DNA of 64,000 nt. Source: Varanus komodoensis (taxonomy: Eukaryota; Chordata; Lepidosauria; Squamata; Varanidae). The DNA lies in the NCBI RefSeq assembly GCF_004798865.1, contig NW_025336009.1, forward strand, positions 236,474 to 300,473, written 5' to 3'. Below the pieces are notes generated by a model. It saw only the letters and a list, made by a program, of their open reading frames with translations. It searched no databases and was not told where the DNA came from. Positions 1 to 12,200 of this stretch are shown here, piece after piece. A program made the position numbers and the translations under genes. Each line of letters begins with the position of its first letter. Position 1 is the stretch's first letter.

Positions 1-248
1 AATAAGAACAAGAAGAACAGTAAAAACAAGTGTGATAGTCAAAGCGAGAATCGAACAGGCACGAGGCACAGTGAACGGCGGTCGCAAAAGACTGAGTAAA
101 ATGGCGGACACTCTGCTCTATATATAGTACTGAGGGGGAGGGGAGCGGAGTTTTCCCACCAAAAAGTTACCTTTCTAATCTTTCCGGCCTTAGGAACTGC
201 GCAGGTGCAGCACCCATATGTGTGATGCACAGAGGCCACGACTAAGAA
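1..248 (-). mobile_element. DIRS retrotransposon, 5' end with inverted terminal repeat (runs out of window)
   Basis: The sequence at 84-240 is the same as the right-hand terminal repeats of the DIRS copies ending at 19796 and 31160: a gcggtcgcaaaagactg start, a TATATATAG box, a cggccttag segment and the cacccatatgtgtgatgcacag end. The element's coding strand is minus, so this is its 5' terminus and the body extends left beyond base 1. It belongs to the younger of the two DIRS lineages in the window. Fossil; only the end is visible. Confidence 0.85.
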
Positions 249-379
249 CTGACACCTCTATTAATGCAGCCCAAAATAGCATTAGCCTAGTTTGTAGCCA
301 CATCATATTATTGACTTAGCTTGCTGACCTAAAACTAAGATCATTCTTGCTTGTAGTATTGTTGAGTGTAGTATACCCC

Positions 380-1860
380 ATCTTGTAATGATAATTTTCT
401 TTTTCCTAGGTAAAGAACTTGGCCTTTGTCCCTGTTAAATTTCATTCTGTTGTTTTCAGTCTAACACTCCAATCTCTCAAGATGACTTTGAGTTTTGTTT
501 CTGTTATTAACTATTCCACCCAAATTATGTAATCTACAAAACTGATAGGCATTTAGTGCACCTCCTCATCCAAATCGTTGCTAAAAATGTTGAAGAGCAC
601 TGGGCCCAGGACTGAACCCCACTTGTTACATCTCCCCAGTCTGCAAAGGTGAGTTCGATCTTGTGGCCAACTGATGGATCCCCCTGATCGTTGTTCCATC
701 TAACCCACTGTGAGATGGTTTGCTAATCAGGATATCATGGGTCACTTTGTGAAAAGCTTTGCTAAAGTCAAGATAGATTATGTCCACAGCATTCCCACAG
801 TCCAGCAGGGAGTTCAACTGATCAAAAAATAAGATCAGATTAGTCTGGCAGGATTTGTTCTTGAGAAATCCATGTTAATTTCTAGTAATCACTGCAGTGT
901 TTTCAAGTGTTTACAGACTGCCAATTTCATAATCTGTTCCAGGGATTTATGTCAAATTGACTGGTCTGTAGTTCCTGGGTTCCTCATTTTTGCTCCTTAG
1001 GCCTTCCTCCACCATCTGGCGTTTCATCCATCCTCCATTATTTTTTAAAATATAATAGTCAGTGGTTCTGCAAATTCTTTTGCCAGTTCCTTTATCACTC
1101 TAGAATGGATGGAGTTCACTGGGCCCTGGAGAGCTGAGTTTGTTCAAAGTAATAAGGTCTATTTGCTTTTCAGTCTCAAGCTGCCATCCTGTTACTTCAG
1201 CTTGTACCTCCCCTGAAGGGAGGGCATAGATCTTCTTTCAGGAAAAGACCAAGTCAAAGTAGGAATTGAGCACTTTTGCCTTTTGTCATCATTTTGCTAT
1301 GTTCATTGACTAGCTGAAGCACCATGTCTTTCTTCAGTCTTTTACAGGGTATGTACCCTAACCCTGAAACATCTCTCACTAACTTCAGGTCATTCTCAGC
1401 TTTAGCTTTCCTGATAGCATGCAATTGTAGAAATGGTATCTGTCTGCACTCTTCCTTTGTATTCTGGCTCCCTTTCACTTCTAATATGTGTCCTTTCTGC
1501 TTTTCTTGTCACCTATAAGCTTTTTGTGAAGCCAAATTGACGTGCACATGGTGGGCATGTTGTGAGCGGAGCTGGCTGGTGCCGGAGGTCAGACTAGATG
1601 GCCTGGGAGGCCCCTTCTGACTCGCTCTCTATGTTTCGATGTTTCTTCTGCCATCCTTCACCTTTTTTCTTGTTAGAATTGTTTGTAATTACGCCTTTAT
1701 AATGCCCTTTTTTTATAAATTCCCACCTTTCCTTGGCTCCTTTTCTCATTAAATTTGCTTGCTATGGGACCTCGCTTATCAGTGTTTTTAGCTGATCAAA
1801 ACTGGCTTTCCTAAAATCCAGGATACATGTGTGGTTACACTTGGCAGTGCAGAAACAACT
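380..1860 (-). mobile_element. CR1/L3-type LINE, degraded, RT and endonuclease regions
   Basis: Read on the minus strand, 626-817 gives VDIIYLDFSKAFHKVTHDIL, the reverse transcriptase block of CR1-type LINEs. The piece 1254-1478 gives KGSQNTKEECRQ...IRKAKAENDLKLVRDVSGL, and 1660-1860 gives an endonuclease-end stretch (DFRKASFDQL...). The copy has many stops and shifts, is 5' truncated, and its middle is interrupted by a different CR1 tail at 1530-1655. It is an old copy, judged by the decay. Confidence 0.8.
1530..1655 (+). mobile_element. CR1 LINE 3' tail inserted in an older CR1
   Basis: This holds the recurrent CR1 3' end of this genome: tgcacatggtgggcatg, a gagctggct core, gtcagactagatggcctgg and the ttctgactcgctc end, followed by a short tctatgtttc-type tail. 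The same tail recurs at 4625-4730, 13530-13625, 20032-20270 and, inverted, at 24800-25050 and 52169-52505. It sits within the minus-strand CR1 at 380-1860. Confidence 0.8.
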
Positions 1861-2329
1861 TGCAGGTTCAGTCTGTAAGGAACCTGCATCATGCCCAATG
1901 TGAGTAATGGACACAGGACATCCCCAGGGTATTGGTCCAAGCTGTCAGCATGTTGTGAACCATTCAGAACACTTTTCTGCAGCCTCTGGTCCTACCACTC
2001 AGAGCTACACAGTCAGTGCTCATGAGAACTGCAGCCTAGTTGCATGGGTTGGTCTGCTAGTGGAGATTGTTCCTGACAGATGAGGGGGTCTTGCATGGGG
2101 CATCCAATGCATGGAACGTGTAGACAAAACACAGAGGTGGAGACCACCACCACTGTTGCAGTCAGAGTCCAAGCAGTCCTTCTATTTGGGGGCCATGATG
2201 GTTGGGCAGGTGTTGAGTTTGGTAGGCATCTTGATTAAGGTGAATGCTCAGGATGACAATAAGAAAGCTTTTACCAATGTTGAGTTGAGGAAATGTGTTG
2301 TCTATTCTGACACTACACTCAACCTCCGG
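1861..2329. other. Unassigned intron sequence
   Basis: No host exon, repeat or RNA gene was recognised. Short open frames exist but match nothing I know. Confidence 0.5.
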
Positions 2330-2745
2330 GGTCCTCCTCTGAGTGCCAAGTCCAAGGGAAGCATGGAGGATGGCAACAAGAGGGGGAACATACTCTGTGG
2401 TGATCCCTCATTTATGGAACAACCTCCCCACTGTGCAAGGGCTAGTGCCAAATTGGTCATCTTTTCAACCAGGTTAAGACAAGCCTCTTCTCTGAGGCCT
2501 TTAAAGTCTTACTTGTCCACACAGGAGTTTGAGGGGGATCACCCACCTCTGGTGTTCTGCAGACTCATTCTTTGTTGCTGTCTGTTTTAGCAGTTGAAAA
2601 CTTTTTAATGTTTTTTTCTGATTTTATTATGCTTTTATTGCATTTAGTATCTGTTTTTATGGATTGCTGTAAACTGCTGAGAATGCTTTGGCTGAGGGGC
2701 AGTATAGAAATGAATGAATGAACGGACGAACAAACAAGAAAATGT
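2330..2745 (+). mobile_element. L2-type LINE 3' end, old copy
   Basis: The stretch contains the L2 C-terminal coding remnant (tttatggaacaacctcc, aggttaagacaagcc) and ends with the L2-type tail taaactgctgagaatgc... ggggcagtatagaaatg, followed by a short (gaat)n-like run. It resembles, but is older than, the L2 3' end at 38700-39050. Confidence 0.6.
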
Positions 2746-3909
2746 GACAATTTTCATTGCCATGGCAGCAGTGATATGGAGCCAGGATAGAAACCCCAAG
2801 AACTGCTAATTCTAATTGTGATAGAAGATCTTTAAAGCTGCCCTTTTGATTTTGACACACGAAACCAAATCTTCCTTCTAAATAACTGCTACAGCACTAC
2901 CCACAATATTTGTTCTGACTATGCTTAAGTCACAAAACACACTAGGTCAGAGTATTTATCCTGCAAAACCAAGATGGTATCACCTGACTGGCAAGTGAGC
3001 AGTTCTCTAAAGTCTTAGGTGAAGAAAGAGCTTTGCTACCACCCCTTGTAATAAAATTAAAGATGCTAGGACTAGAGCTACAACCTCCTGAATGCAATGG
3101 AGGTCTACAGGATCAAGATCCCCATCCCTGCAATGAATTGGGAGCCTATGCGGATGGAAACATTCAGAATTCAATCAAATCATGCTCAATACTTTTACAC
3201 TGTATTCCAATGCTGGAATACAAATTACCGATAAACATATCAGCACAAAAGGAATAAACACTCACACGCGTGCATTTGCGGCAGACTTATCGTGCAAACA
3301 TTCTACCCTTTGAACAGGATGTTCAGAACAGCAGCTTTCCATCACATATCCAGACACATGGTTAATTACTATGGCTGTGGTCAACTTGGCAGCATCTTGC
3401 AATTCCTACACCAGCTACTAAGTTAAAATGCCTATTAACTATGGAGATGAACTAGTCAGTTATTAGAAATATGGGGTAGGAGTTAGGAAATAAATAAAAT
3501 GAGAAGATAAGTCAACTGACGCCATTCCAGTTCCTACTATGAACATGACACTCACATTGTTGCCACCTGCCTCCTTCTGAATGGCAGAGTCTGTATTTTA
3601 CAGTTGTGTCAGAGATTGTTCTGACTCCAAAACCAGTAGGACAATTTGTTAAGCATGAGGATTATGCAAGCAGTCCGAATCCACTGAAAAATAATTGATA
3701 TATCCTTGTGTATGGATCATCCAATCCTTTTGCCCATTAACACTGGATGGGAGGTAGCAACTTTTATGAGGCTCTGATGAGTTGCAATATTGCCCGTGTT
3801 ACCACAGACCCATCACCCTCCGTGAAGCAAGCAAATTGATCGGCCCAAATGAAACCCCCATGATTACAGCACCTCTGTGTGCTGGCAGTATTGAGAACAG
3901 GGACTGTAC
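2746..3909. other. CABIN1 intron, nothing recognised
   Basis: This is intron downstream of the exon ending at 3910. I see no repeat family, RNA gene or exon in it. Confidence 0.5.
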
Positions 3910-4088
3910 CATCCGGTGTTGCCTGTTGACGGTTTTTTTTACATTTGACGTAATCGTGGTCAACTGGAGTGGCTGTGTAGGGTGGGGATGTCAGACCTGG
4001 ACCAGAGGAGGATGGAAGAGAAGTCCCAGGGCCTGGCAAAGTTCCAGCGGAAGAGCGTGAGTCATCATCCACCATGCAAAGCTTTTCC
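3910..4088 (-). CDS. CABIN1: CABIN1 exon encoding [10 protein letters not shown]...[12 protein letters not shown]
   Basis: This exon is 179 bp. It follows a TTTTTAACAG acceptor; the first G completes the split Lys codon. The reading continues [39 protein letters not shown] and [20 protein letters not shown], leaving phase 1 at a GATG/GTACAG donor. This Ser/Pro/Gly-rich linker matches human CABIN1 closely (human [20 protein letters not shown]). The open frame runs on past the donor to 3764, but that tail does not match CABIN1 and is read as intron. The next 3' exon is outside the window. Confidence 0.93.
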
Positions 4089-4624
4089 CTGTTAAAAAGA
4101 GAGAGAATAAAAAGATCATACATATCTAGCATACATCATGCATAATGGAGGGGTGTACAATTCATTCTCTCCAAGGCTTCTTTTACGTGTTTTGTGGCTC
4201 CTCAACAGGACTGCATTGCTGCAGCATTGGGAAGGCATTTGTGTTACAATTTAGTGTGTTGTCACTGAATCCTGTTGTGCACATTTTCTACCCATCTCAC
4301 ATTAACACCCCACCCAGCTGCCCAACTTTTTCTCTTTCCTCACACACAGCACTCTGTATTCTAATCATTATCTCTTTTTCCTCTATTTACCTAACACACA
4401 CTACACATTACCATTTTTCTCTAACGCAATTGGGAATGCCTCTTGATATAAAAAATGCATGTGACACATGCTAAGTATTCGTGTTAATTAAATAAACCTA
4501 ATCAGATGTATTTTTAAGTTGCTCAAATTGATTAATTGTTGTAGCCAAAGAATAGTGAATTATATCAAGAATCAGGACAGACTCACTGAAATCCATTATT
4601 TTATTAAGACTCTTTTATTTTATA
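4089..4624. other. CABIN1 intron, start of the 35.7-kb intron's 3' end
   Basis: The acceptor tract for the exon at 4088 is a pyrimidine-rich stretch on the minus strand (plus: aaaaagagagagaataaaaag). The rest shows no recognisable feature. Confidence 0.6.
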
Positions 4625-4730
4625 TGACCTGCACATGCTAGGCATGTCGTTAGTGGAGCTGGCTACAGACAGGGGTTGGACTAGATGGCCCAGGAAGCCC
4701 CTTCCAGCTCACTCTGTATGTTTCTATTTC
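4625..4730 (+). mobile_element. CR1 LINE 3' tail
   Basis: A severely 5'-truncated CR1 end: tgcacatgctaggcatgtcg, a gagctggct core, ggactagatggcccagg, then tgtatgtttctatttc. Diverged from the consensus seen elsewhere in the window. Confidence 0.75.
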
Positions 4731-5084
4731 AATGACCTAGATCACATGGCATCTTTTGAAGTAATTCTGAATATGCAACCTCCAGAAAGTTACTTGAGTG
4801 TAAAACACTTTTTGTATACCCCTTGGTTTGTTGAAGGGTTATGTGAGGGTTATTTCACCCTCACATAATCCCTGATATTTGGGTTCAGTATGATATGACA
4901 ACCCTACCCAAGCAAGCATATTCAAAATGTCACCTTCCATCTTTTGTGCCTCATCATGGTTTAATTAAACCAAGGAGAGAAGACTGTGCCATATATACCA
5001 GCTCAGTGATTCAACTCTGAGTATGATTCAGTTTGGATACAGCCATATGGATGGACTGATGCCGGAAGATGAGCCCCATCCTGT
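4731..5084. other. Unassigned intron sequence
   Basis: No gene or repeat recognised. Confidence 0.4.
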
Positions 5085-6343
5085 AGTGTGAAGTCAAATG
5101 GACCTTAGGAAGCCTAAGCAACAATAAAGCTAGTGCAGGTGGCAGTATTCCAGCTGAGCTACTCAAAATCCTAAAAGACTTTGCAGTAAAAGTGCTACAT
5201 TCAATATGCCAGGAAATTTGGAAAACTCAACAGTGGCCACAGAATTGGAAAGGGTCAGTTCCAAGCAAGGGAGTTCCAGAAAACCATCTACTTCTGCTTC
5301 ATTGACTATGCTAAAGCCTTTGATTGTGTAGATCACAACAAATTGTGGCAAACTCTTAAAGAGATGGGAGTACCAGACTACCTTACTTGTCCCCAAGAAA
5401 CCATGGAACAACTGATTGATTCAAAATTGGGAAAAGAGCACAGCGAGGCGGTATAGTCTCCCTGTTTAACTTGCATGCAGAGTACATCGTGTGAAAGAAA
5501 TGCTGGGCTGGATGAATCACAAGTCAGAATTAAAATTGCTGGGAGAAATATCAACAACCTCAGATATGCAGACAATACCACTCTAATGGCAGAAAGTGAA
5601 GAGGAACTAAGGAGTCTCTTGGTGAGGGTGAATGAAGAGGGCGCAAAAGTTGGCTTGAAACTCAACATTAAGAAAACTAAGATTATGGCATCCAATCCTA
5701 CCACTTCCTGGCAAATAGATGGGGAAGAAATGGAGGCAGTGACAGATTTTATTTTCTTGGGCTCCAAGATCACCACAGATGGGGACTGCAGCCAAGAAAT
5801 TAAAAGACACTTGCTCCTTGGGAGGAAAGCTATGGGAAATCTAGACAGCATACTAAAAAGCAGAGACATCACCCTGCTGACAAAAGTTCATATAGTCAAA
5901 GCTATGGTTTTCCCAGTTGCAATGTATGGCTGTGAGAGTTGGACCATAAGGAAGGCTGAATGCCAAAAAAATGGTGCTTTTGAATTGTGGTGTTGAAGAA
6001 GACTCCTGAGAGACCTTTGGACTGCAAAGAGATCAAATCAGACAATCCTAAAGGAACTCAACCCTGACTGTTCTCTAGAAGAACAGATACTGAAGTTGAA
6101 GCTCAAATTCTTTGGCCACGTAATGAGTAGGAAGAACTCACTGGACAAGACCCTGATGCTGGGAATGAAGGCAAAAAGAGAAGGGGATGGCAGAGGTTGA
6201 AGTGGCTGGATGGAGTCACTAGTGCACTGGGCATGGGGTTGGGTGGACTCCAGGGGATAGTGGAGGACAGGAGAGCCTGGCATGCTGTGGTCCAGTAAGT
6301 CACACAGTGTTGGGCAAAATTTTGCAACTAAACAACAACAAAT
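5085..6343 (+). mobile_element. BovB/RTE LINE, reverse transcriptase part with internal deletion
   Basis: The plus strand carries RTE-clade (BovB) reverse transcriptase. After a short 5' piece, the frame IDYAKAFDCVDHNKLW... appears near 5310, then 5475-5996 is an open stretch with AGRNINNLRYADNTTLMAES (the YADD-box region with N for the second D), LKLNIKKTKIMASNP and VFPVAMYGCESWTIRKAEC. The 3' part (DGVTSALGMGLGGLQ) ends in a caacaacaa tail at 6343. The 5' end is truncated and a block of RT is missing between about 5270 and 5470. BovB elements are typical of squamates and ruminants, which supports a squamate host. Confidence 0.85.
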
Positions 6344-6589
6344 ATGAATGGACATGTTGCACTTCCAAAGTTTTCAAAACAATATGTTAGGCCACATCCT
6401 GATAAATTCCCTAAGGAGGACTTTAAACTGAACCTTACCAGGGAGGGAGCCAATAAACTGGAGGCAACAGTAGATGAATGTTTCTGCACCATAACTGAGA
6501 GAAGAGCTCTAGTGGTGCCCCAAAACAGTATTCTCAATAATGCAGGAAAGAAGTCGGAGGAGAGCTGGAGGAGAAGCAGGATCCGTGGT
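6344..6589. other. Unassigned sequence between BovB and DIRS
   Basis: A plus-strand open frame starts at 6344 (MNGHVALPKFSKQYV...) directly after the BovB tail. It matches no family I know and is probably chance. Confidence 0.3.
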
Positions 6590-8887
6590 TGCCTCAGTCA
6601 CCAGGAGCTGACAAGGACACAGTCTGTTCTGCCCCTCTGGATTTTGGAGATCACCTTGGTGATCAGAGAGAGTTGGGGGGAACATACAATAGCATCCCTT
6701 CCCATTTGAGGAGGAACAAGTCTCCCAGAGCATTGGTCCCCAACCCTGCCCTGGAACAGAAATGGCAGAACTTGGAGTTCTGAGGTGTAGTGAACTGGTG
6801 TATCTTCAGTGGGCCCCACCTGTCATGGAGGTCTCTGAGGACTAGGCTGTCAAGCTGCAATTTGTGAGGTGCTGAGACAGTGCGGCTGAGGGTGTCAGCC
6901 AGGGTATTGATCCTGCCCACCACATGAATGGCCATGATGGTGACGTCCTGAGTTGTGACCCATCCCAGATAGTGGACATCAGGTTGGTGAGTTGTGTGGA
7001 CAGTGTACTGCCATGTTTATTTAGGTAGTACATGACAGTGGTGTTGTCTTTCACTATTTGAACATGGCGGCCTCTGCCACCAGAGTCTTGGGCACAGCCA
7101 GCATCTCTAGAAGGTTGATATGCAGCTGTCCCTCGCAGTGGTCTCATAGGCCTCGTGTGTGCATGTCACCACAATATGTGCCCCAGCCTTTGTTGGAGGC
7201 ATCTTGACTGTGGACTCAGAAAAAATGAAGTGGATCCTGTTGGTGAGGTTGTCCAGTGTGGACCACCAATGCAGGCTGCATCTGACTGGCAGGGGGGAGA
7301 CAGCATGGTGGTGTGGGGGTTTTCTTCCATGGAGAAAGCTTCCCCTATCTTTTTTCAGGATGGTGAAATAGTGCAAATATAAATCATGATTAGCTTTGGA
7401 TTAGTCTACTGGTTGGATCACACTCTTTGCTAGTAAACTGGTAACTTCACATTGGACTACTGTAGGTTGGAGAGGGGGGAGTGATGCAGATCAATCCTAG
7501 AGGACTGACGTTTCCAAATTCAATTTTGCATCCATACTGTACTATGGAAAGTACCCACTGGTCAGATGTGATGGATTCCCAGGTGGGAAGATGGTGGCTT
7601 TGGCGGTACCCAAATGAGGGTGATATGTTGGTTGAGGGACTGGTTTGTACTGCCTGTCAGTGCTGTCTTTTGTTGCCATCGAACTGTTGCCTGCCTTGCT
7701 GGGGTCAGGCAGCATCCTGACAGCGTTGCTGTTTTTATTGAAGCTAACCATATTGAAGATGGCCGGGATAGGGCCCCTGTTGTCTGGAGTGGAAGAACTG
7801 ATACTGGGAGGATTTGGTCTACAGCCATTTATGTGCCCTTGGTTGAAAAAGGCCGATGCCTATGCTTCAAGCCATTGCTCTAGCCTTCTGCAGAGAGCCA
7901 GACCTTTCATCTGTGTGGGCATGAAAGAGGCCTTCTCCATCAAATGGCATGTTCTCAATCTGGGAAAGAATCTCTAGAAGGAGGTTAGCCACCTAATGCA
8001 TGTCATTGAATTGTGACTGCACTGACCAATTGAATCACAGTCGACATAATGGCATGCTGTTGCAACCTGTTGCTTTGAGAGCTGGATGGCTTCAGCAAAG
8101 AAGAGTCTGACTAGTTCTTTTTGTTGATCTGAAAGAAAAGCCGCCAAAGTGTCCATCTTCTGCCACAAGAAGACCTGGTACCTCCCCATCATGGCTTCAT
8201 AATTTGAGATGTATAGGCCCAGGCCCATCATGGTGTATATCTGGCGAGCCATCACATCCAAGCAGCGACCCTCTCTGTTGGTTGGTGAGGAGTGCTCCCC
8301 GCATGGCCTTCCTTGTATGGATTTGACAATGATGGTATTCAGGTGCAGACGGTGCAGAAGGTAGGTAATGTCTCTCTCCTGCACCTGGTACATCCCTTTC
8401 AATTGGCAGGAGGTGGGATGTGGCTGGTTGGGAAGCTCCCACGGTTCCTTCATCACTCTGGCCAGTGTCAATATGAATGGTTTCACTACTGGAACCAAGT
8501 CCTCCATTCTCAGAGAAGTGACCAAGGCTTTCCCCTAGGAATCCTGGGCCTTGGGAAGATATGGAATTATCTGGAGATAGGTTCTGAGGAGTCTTGCCAT
8601 GTTGAAGTCAGAAGCATAGTCCATCAGATCTGCTGGTTCTGGCCTAGCTGATGGAGAATGATCTTTGGACATTCTCAGATTGTTGTTGAATGTAGATGCC
8701 TGTCTTGGTTTGGGACACTGGAGTGGTTTTGCAGGGGACCAATAATACATAGGTTTGGTTGGAGCTGGTGGCAATGTGTAGTCATGGGGATCTGTAGCAT
8801 GTTCCCATCCGTATCTGCAAAAGTACTGCCCTGGGAATGGGTATCAATGGATATCAATTCATTCTATCAATGGAGCAAAGCTCAGGG
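6590..8887 (-). mobile_element. Old DIRS retrotransposon (copy Z), left part
   Basis: Minus-strand coding remnants of a DIRS element: RNase H-like region at about 6600-7380 (DNTTVMYYLNKHGSTLS) and gag-like region at about 7480-8800 (WELPNQPHPT, REGRCLDVMARQIY). The recombinase end and most of the reverse transcriptase are absent. The gag stops at 8887, where another DIRS begins, and its N-terminal part and terminal repeat continue at 20032-21452. Fossil, broken many times, oldest of the triple nest. Confidence 0.8.
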
Positions 8888-9165
8888 AAAGACAGGTTTC
8901 CTACTTGTAACTGTAGTTCTTTGAGCGGTCATCTGTGCATTCACACATATGGGCTCTTCGTGCATGCGCGGAGTGCTTTTTCAGGAAGATTCTAAAGCTG
9001 ATTAATTAGTATTCAGCGGAAGCCCAGCCCCCTGTGCAACTAGGGTGAGGGAAGGGCTCCGGCTGAGACGTCAGTTCTTCTTCAATTGCCATCATTATTG
9101 CATCAGTGATGCAGAATAACCCATGTGTCCAAAGAGACACACCAGAGGGGATGGTGGGTGGGTAT

Positions 9166-9260
9166 GTGTGAATGCACAGATGACCACTCAAAGAACGACA
9201 GTTACAGGTAAGGAAACCTGTCTTTATTCTTGGTGGTCTCTGTACATCACACATATGGGC
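9166..9260 (+). repeat. Internal complementary region of DIRS copy A
   Basis: One half (gtgaatgcacagatgacc...acagttacaggtaagg) is the inverse of the element's left tip at 8888-8945. The other half (ggtctctgtacatcacacatatggg) is the inverse of the right end at about 20002-20031. In DIRS biology this is the internal complementary region thought to template circle closure. Confidence 0.75.
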
Positions 9261-12200
9261 GACTGGTGAGCTTACCTCAAGGAGGAGGGTGACGTCGCTC
9301 TGCAGCAAAGCAGAGAGGATGGAACTGCCAGAGGTGTAGTCCTCTCTTTGTCATGTGTGCATCCTTGTCATGCGTACGGACTCAGAAGAGTCTTTGATAC
9401 ATGCACAAGAGGAGGAAACTTCCCATGAGAACCAGAATCTAGTTCCAGTGCCAGCAGAACAGTCTGTACTCTGCAGTTGCACAGACGATGGAAATGGGAA
9501 TTAGATAAGGAGGTTCAGGAAGCAATCAAAACAGTGGAACATCAAGAGACCAATTTGGGTGTTGATGGGGAAACAGTTTCACCCATTGCAGCTATGGGAT
9601 GTGGGAACTTAGGAGATAACGTAGAGGATGCTCGTTCTCGCAGGTGCACATGCAGATTGAGACAGCTAGAATAGAGAATGATTGAGCGACACAGGGAAAG
9701 GGGTCATAGCGCCCCGCCTTTAGAAGGAATGCCCCAAAGGGTTCATAAATCCAATGTAAGGTGAATGTATTCAGAAAGAGAGGGGAACTTCCTAGCCTAT
9801 GTGACTGTAATTGTAATACAGTGTAGAATAAAGACATTTGTAGTATCAACTGGAGTGACTGCTTTTGTTGGGAAGGAACGCCAGCCTCATGACACTCTTG
9901 ACCTAACATTGAGGCAGTAGTGTTTAACAAAGGTCAACAGATTCAACCAGGTGGCCACTTTACAGAGGTCAGTCAGGGACACTCCAGCATTGAGGGTGGT
10001 GGAGGTGAACATGGCTGTAGTCGAGTGAGCCTTGACAGGTCCAGAAAGTTGAAGGCCAGACAAATGGTATGGACGATCCACCTAGAGAGGCTCTGAAGAG
10101 ATATCGGGTGTCCTCTGCATGGCTCACCATAAAGAATGAACAGCCGTTGAGTCTGTCTGAGAGGTTGGGTTCTTGATTTATAAAAGGCAAGAGGCCTTCT
10201 GATATCGAGGGAATGTAATGCAGTCTCTATAGGTGTAGATGGATTTTGGAAGAATGAGAGCAGGATTATTGGCTCGTTCATGTGAAAATATGATACTACC
10301 TTAGGCAGGAAGATAGGAACAGGCCGGAGGACGACTTTGTCTTTATGAAATACTGTATATGGAACGTCAGTCTGGAGGGCTGCCAGTTTAGACACAAGAA
10401 AGGCTGTTTTCCATGACAGGATGCGGAGATCGCATGAGTGCACAGGCTCGAAGGGAGACTTGGTAAGTGCATGAAGGACGACAGACAGGCTCCATGATGG
10501 AGGTGGATATCAGAGAGAAGGGTTAAATTCAGGATCCCCTTGAGAAACTTGTGTATCAGGGGATGGGAGATCGCTTTTTGTCCTTGGATTGGGTCATGAA
10601 AAGCCGATATGGAAGCCATGTAGACCTTAATCGACAAATAGGAGAGACCTCTTTTGTATAAGGAGTTCAACAATGAAAGAATTTGAACTGGAGAGGCTAT
10701 GGCCAGAAAGAAGTTGGGCTGGTCCGCGAAGGCCTCAAAGGTTGCCCATTTCACATTGTACATTTTGTGAGTGGACAGTTTAAGTGATGTGTCTAGCACA
10801 AATTTGAGGTCAGGAGAAACTAGGTCTGACAAATCCTCCATGCCGCGAGACAAAGAATTGATAGGTCAGGATAGAGAGTTCTGTCATGATCTCAGGAGAG
10901 AAGGTCGTCCCTGTGGAGTAGATGGCACAATGTATGTTTGGACAGGTCAAGCAGGAGAGGGAACCAGTGTTTCCTGGGCCACCAAGGAGTGATGGGGATC
11001 GCATTCATATGATCTCGAGGGATCTTCACGAAGACCTTCAGAATTAGCAGAAAGGGGGGAAATAGATAAAACAGTTTCTTGTTCCAGGATAGGAGAAAGG
11101 CATCTCCCAGAGAGTGTCTGCCAAGACCAGCTCGAGCAAAACGGGGTGCAGACTTTGTTGTGTTTGGTAGCAAACAAGTCTATCTGGGGCATACTCCAAA
11201 GGTCCCATAGGGTTTGAAGGACTGCAGGATGGAGTTCCTACTCATGACATCTGGTAAAAATCCTGCTCAAGAAGTCTGCTAGAACACTGGTCTTGCTGGC
11301 CACATGTAGGGCACTCAGCATAGCTTGCTTGGTTATGCACCAGTGCCATATGTTCATGGCAAGGTGTGCTAGGCTGTTTGATCTGGTTCCACTTTATTTG
11401 TTTATGTATGCCACAACAGTAGTATTATCTGTAAGAACTCTGACCTGGCGATCTCAGATACGATTTTGGAAGGCGACCAAAGCCTTCTTGATTGCCAGGA
11501 GCTCAAGGATATTGATATGGTGATAGCTTTCCCTGAGACTCCACATGGACTGGATGGTGGCTTCAACCGAGGAGGGAGGTGTCTGTTACAATAGTCACTT
11601 GAGGGTCCTGAGGGGAGAAAGGGACTCCAATAGCTGTATTGGTCATTTTTGTCCACCAATGTAGTGAATTCTGGACCTGTGCAGGAAGATAGAGCATGGT
11701 ATGGCATGGCTGTATCATTGGATTGAAGGACACCAGGAACCCAGAGCTGGAGAGGCCACATGGAAAGATGCAGCAGTGGAACAACTGGGATTGCTGCAGA
11801 TATGAGTCCTAAAATGCGTCGAATCGATTTGGCAGTCGGTGCGGAGGTGTCATCAGGGATCTGTCCTCTCTGGACATGGTACGGAGTCTGTCCTGAGAGA
11901 AGAAGGATTTTGCCAGTACAGACTCAAGTCTGGCCCCAATGAAGTCTATTGACTGCGAAGGAGAAAGGTGAGATTTAGTTGTATTAATGTAAAGTCTCAA
12001 CCTGGAAAGGAGGGAACAGGTTAGCTGAGTTGCCTTGATGGAAGCTTCATGTGAGTGAGCTACAATAAGCCAGTCATCAAGGTAAGGATATACATGAACA
12101 CCCTGGAGGCGGAGAAATCTAAAGACCACCAACATGCATTTGGTAAATACCCTGGGGCTGTTGCTAGCCCAAAGGGAAGCAGTAAATTGGAAATGTTTAT

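Noticed and set aside
2111-2590. 159-codon plus-strand frame
   Set aside because: It runs into an L2 3' remnant and has no protein similarity I know.
3764-3909. Open frame continuing past the CABIN1 exon
   Set aside because: After ...RQQATPD the frame no longer resembles CABIN1 and a GTACAG donor is present, so it is intron read-through.
6344-6709. 121-codon plus-strand frame after the BovB tail
   Set aside because: No recognisable family, and its second half overlaps DIRS RNase H on the other strand; likely chance.
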